From JAXIPB01 sp045403155 (GTDB lineage: Bacteria; Actinomycetota; Actinomycetes; Mycobacteriales; Micromonosporaceae), in assembly GCA_045403155.1 (NCBI GenBank), contig JAXIPB010000179.1, forward strand, positions 1 through 15,062: a stretch of DNA of 15,062 nucleotides, in the 5' to 3' direction. The notes beneath the pieces were generated by a model, which saw only the letters and a program-made list of their open reading frames with translations, was not told the origin of the DNA and searched no databases. The translations under genes and the position numbers were made by a program. Each line of letters begins with the position of its first letter. Position 1 is the first letter of the stretch. This document shows, piece by piece, positions 13,959-15,062 of this stretch.

Positions 13959-14060
13959 CCCAAATGATCACCGCGACTGTCTATCAGTTGCCCCGCCCGC
14001 GGCCCGCACATCGGGCGTGTGTCGGACACCTGCGATGATCTTGGCCGAAGGTCGGCGCAC
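13959..14060. other. Convergent intergenic region, acyltransferase / glnD
   Basis: This 102-bp gap separates the 3' ends of two convergent genes and should contain the transcription ends of both. GATCTT (14038-14043) and AAGGTC (14048-14053) can pair with one wobble, and GTGTC / GACAC lies at 14019-14029. No T-rich tract follows these stems. Most of the right half is repeat B, copy 2. Confidence 0.4.
14012..14044 (+). repeat. Dispersed intergenic repeat B, copy 2
   Basis: Same element as 6207-6239 (26 of 33 positions alike), in the same orientation and again a short distance (16 bases) beyond the stop of a minus-strand gene, here glnD. The core CACCTGCGATGATCTTGG is the best conserved part. 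Confidence 0.5.
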
Positions 14061-15062
14061 CTAGGAGGCGGTCGGCGGGGAGGCGGCCGGCGGGGTGGCG
14101 GCCGCGGCGAGCACGGCGCGCTCCACGCCGGCACGAGTCGCGGCGGTCGACCAGTCTCCAACGAGGTAGAAGGCGTCAACGACGTCGGATCCGAGGGTTG
14201 AGATTCGAGCAGACCGTACGTTGGCTCCGGCGAGCTCGAGCGCGTGAGCCACCCGATACAGCAGCCCGACGTCGTCGGCGGCCCGCAGCTCCAGGATCGC
14301 CGCGTCGGTCCCGCCATCGATCGCCCAGACCACCCTCGGAGGCGCGACCTCACGGCGCGTTCCACCGCCCGCACCGCCACGCAGCCGACCGTCGCTACGC
14401 ACGCGCGCAGCCAGCGCCTCATCGACACTGAGTTCGCCGAGGAGCGCGCGGCGCAGGTCGAGCGCGAGCCGCTGCCGGTCGGGCCCCGACGTGTCTCGCG
14501 GCTGAACGCGGCACGCCACCACGGCCACCGGGCCTTCGTCGGTGGCGACGGTCGCGGTGTCGGCCGAGACGACGTCGAGTCGATGCAGGGTCAGACACCC
14601 GGCGACGGCGGCAAGGAGGCCGAGCCGATCGGCGGCGGCCACGACGACACGATCCGGATTGATCTCCACAGAGGGCAACGCGCCGATGGCGAGCATGGCG
14701 TGTCTCGGGTCAGCCGACGGAGGCGGCGCGACCGAGCCGGTTACCAATGCGGCCCGCACGCGCGCGACGAGATCCGCGACGAGTCGCTCCTTCCACGCCG
14801 ACCAGGCCGCCGGGCCGGTGGCCTGGGCGTCCGCCCGGCTCAACGCGTGCAGAAGGTCCAACGTCTCAGGGTCCCCGACCGCGTCGGCGACGTCGTGGAT
14901 CGTCCGCGGGTCGGCGAGGTCACGTCGCGTGGCAACCTCCGGTAGCAGCAGGTGCCACCGAACCAGACGGGCGACAACGGCAATGTCCGGCGGTGGCAGG
15001 CCGATCGCCGCCCCGAGCTCGGATGCGACCTCGACGCCCACGACGGAATGATCGCCGGGCAG
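14061..15062 (-). CDS. glnD: PII uridylyltransferase / uridylyl-removing enzyme, C-terminal part
   Basis: GlnD modifies and demodifies the PII nitrogen-signalling protein (in some actinobacteria by adenylylation) in response to glutamine. The window holds only the last 333 residues; the frame stays open to the right edge, so the nucleotidyltransferase domain lies outside. The fragment opens in the HD domain (LPGDHSVVGVEVASELG), which removes the modification, and continues through the VVARLVRWHLLLPEVATRRD region. Two ACT domains follow: about 131-185 (ADRLGLLAAVAGCLTLHRLD) and 253-305 (ADDVGLLYRVAHALELAGAN), the glutamine sensors. It ends in an Ala/Pro-rich tail. The next minus-strand gene is ffh, beyond the plus-strand acyltransferase. 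Confidence 0.93.
   Translation of the reverse strand: MPGDHSVVGVEVASELGAAIGLPPPDIAVVARLVRWHLLLPEVATRRDLADPRTIHDVADAVGDPETLDLLHALSRADAQATGPAAWSAWKERLVADLVARVRAALVTGSVAPPPSADPRHAMLAIGALPSVEINPDRVVVAAADRLGLLAAVAGCLTLHRLDVVSADTATVATDEGPVAVVACRVQPRDTSGPDRQRLALDLRRALLGELSVDEALAARVRSDGRLRGGAGGGTRREVAPPRVVWAIDGGTDAAILELRAADDVGLLYRVAHALELAGANVRSARISTLGSDVVDAFYLVGDWSTAATRAGVERAVLAAAATPPAASPPTAS

Overview
The window is GC-rich, uses GTG starts freely and carries the translation/secretion gene order typical of Actinobacteria: glnD - ffh - amidohydrolase - proS - DUF402 - rpsP - khpA - rimM - trmD - rplS - lepB - lepB, read right to left on the minus strand. A spore-forming actinomycete, perhaps of the Micromonosporaceae, is my best guess. 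That guess rests on gene order and composition, not on a search.

Layout, from high to low coordinates. 15062-14061 is the 3' part of glnD, cut by the window edge and ending in two ACT domains. 13958-11949 is the only plus-strand gene, a membrane O-acyltransferase with an SGNH tail; it converges with glnD and diverges from ffh. 11805-10168 is ffh, the SRP GTPase. 10120-9539 is a Uma2-family nuclease-fold protein and 9517-8423 a metal-dependent amidohydrolase. 8348-6942 is an archaeal-type prolyl-tRNA synthetase, followed by a DUF402 protein (6898-6248). A 331-bp gap then leads into the tight ribosomal block rpsP-khpA-rimM-trmD, with overlaps or very short gaps. rplS follows after a 163-bp leader, then two adjacent type I signal peptidases. 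1-493 shows no convincing gene.

The genes cover ribosome assembly and decoding (S16, L19, RimM, TrmD, KhpA, ProRS) and co-translational export (Ffh, then two LepB). GlnD adds nitrogen sensing and the acyltransferase adds cell-surface modification.

The least ordinary features are in-frame tandem repeats inside four conserved genes: 3 x 27 bp in the Ffh GTPase domain, 9-bp units in TrmD, 15-bp units in the S16 tail and two arrays in the LepB N-terminus. There are also two small families of dispersed intergenic repeats near gene 3' ends. A set of 12-bp direct repeats lies upstream of rpsP. TrmD and RimM carry substitutions at normally conserved positions. I see no CRISPR array, transposase, phage gene, tRNA or rRNA, and no obviously new multi-gene system.
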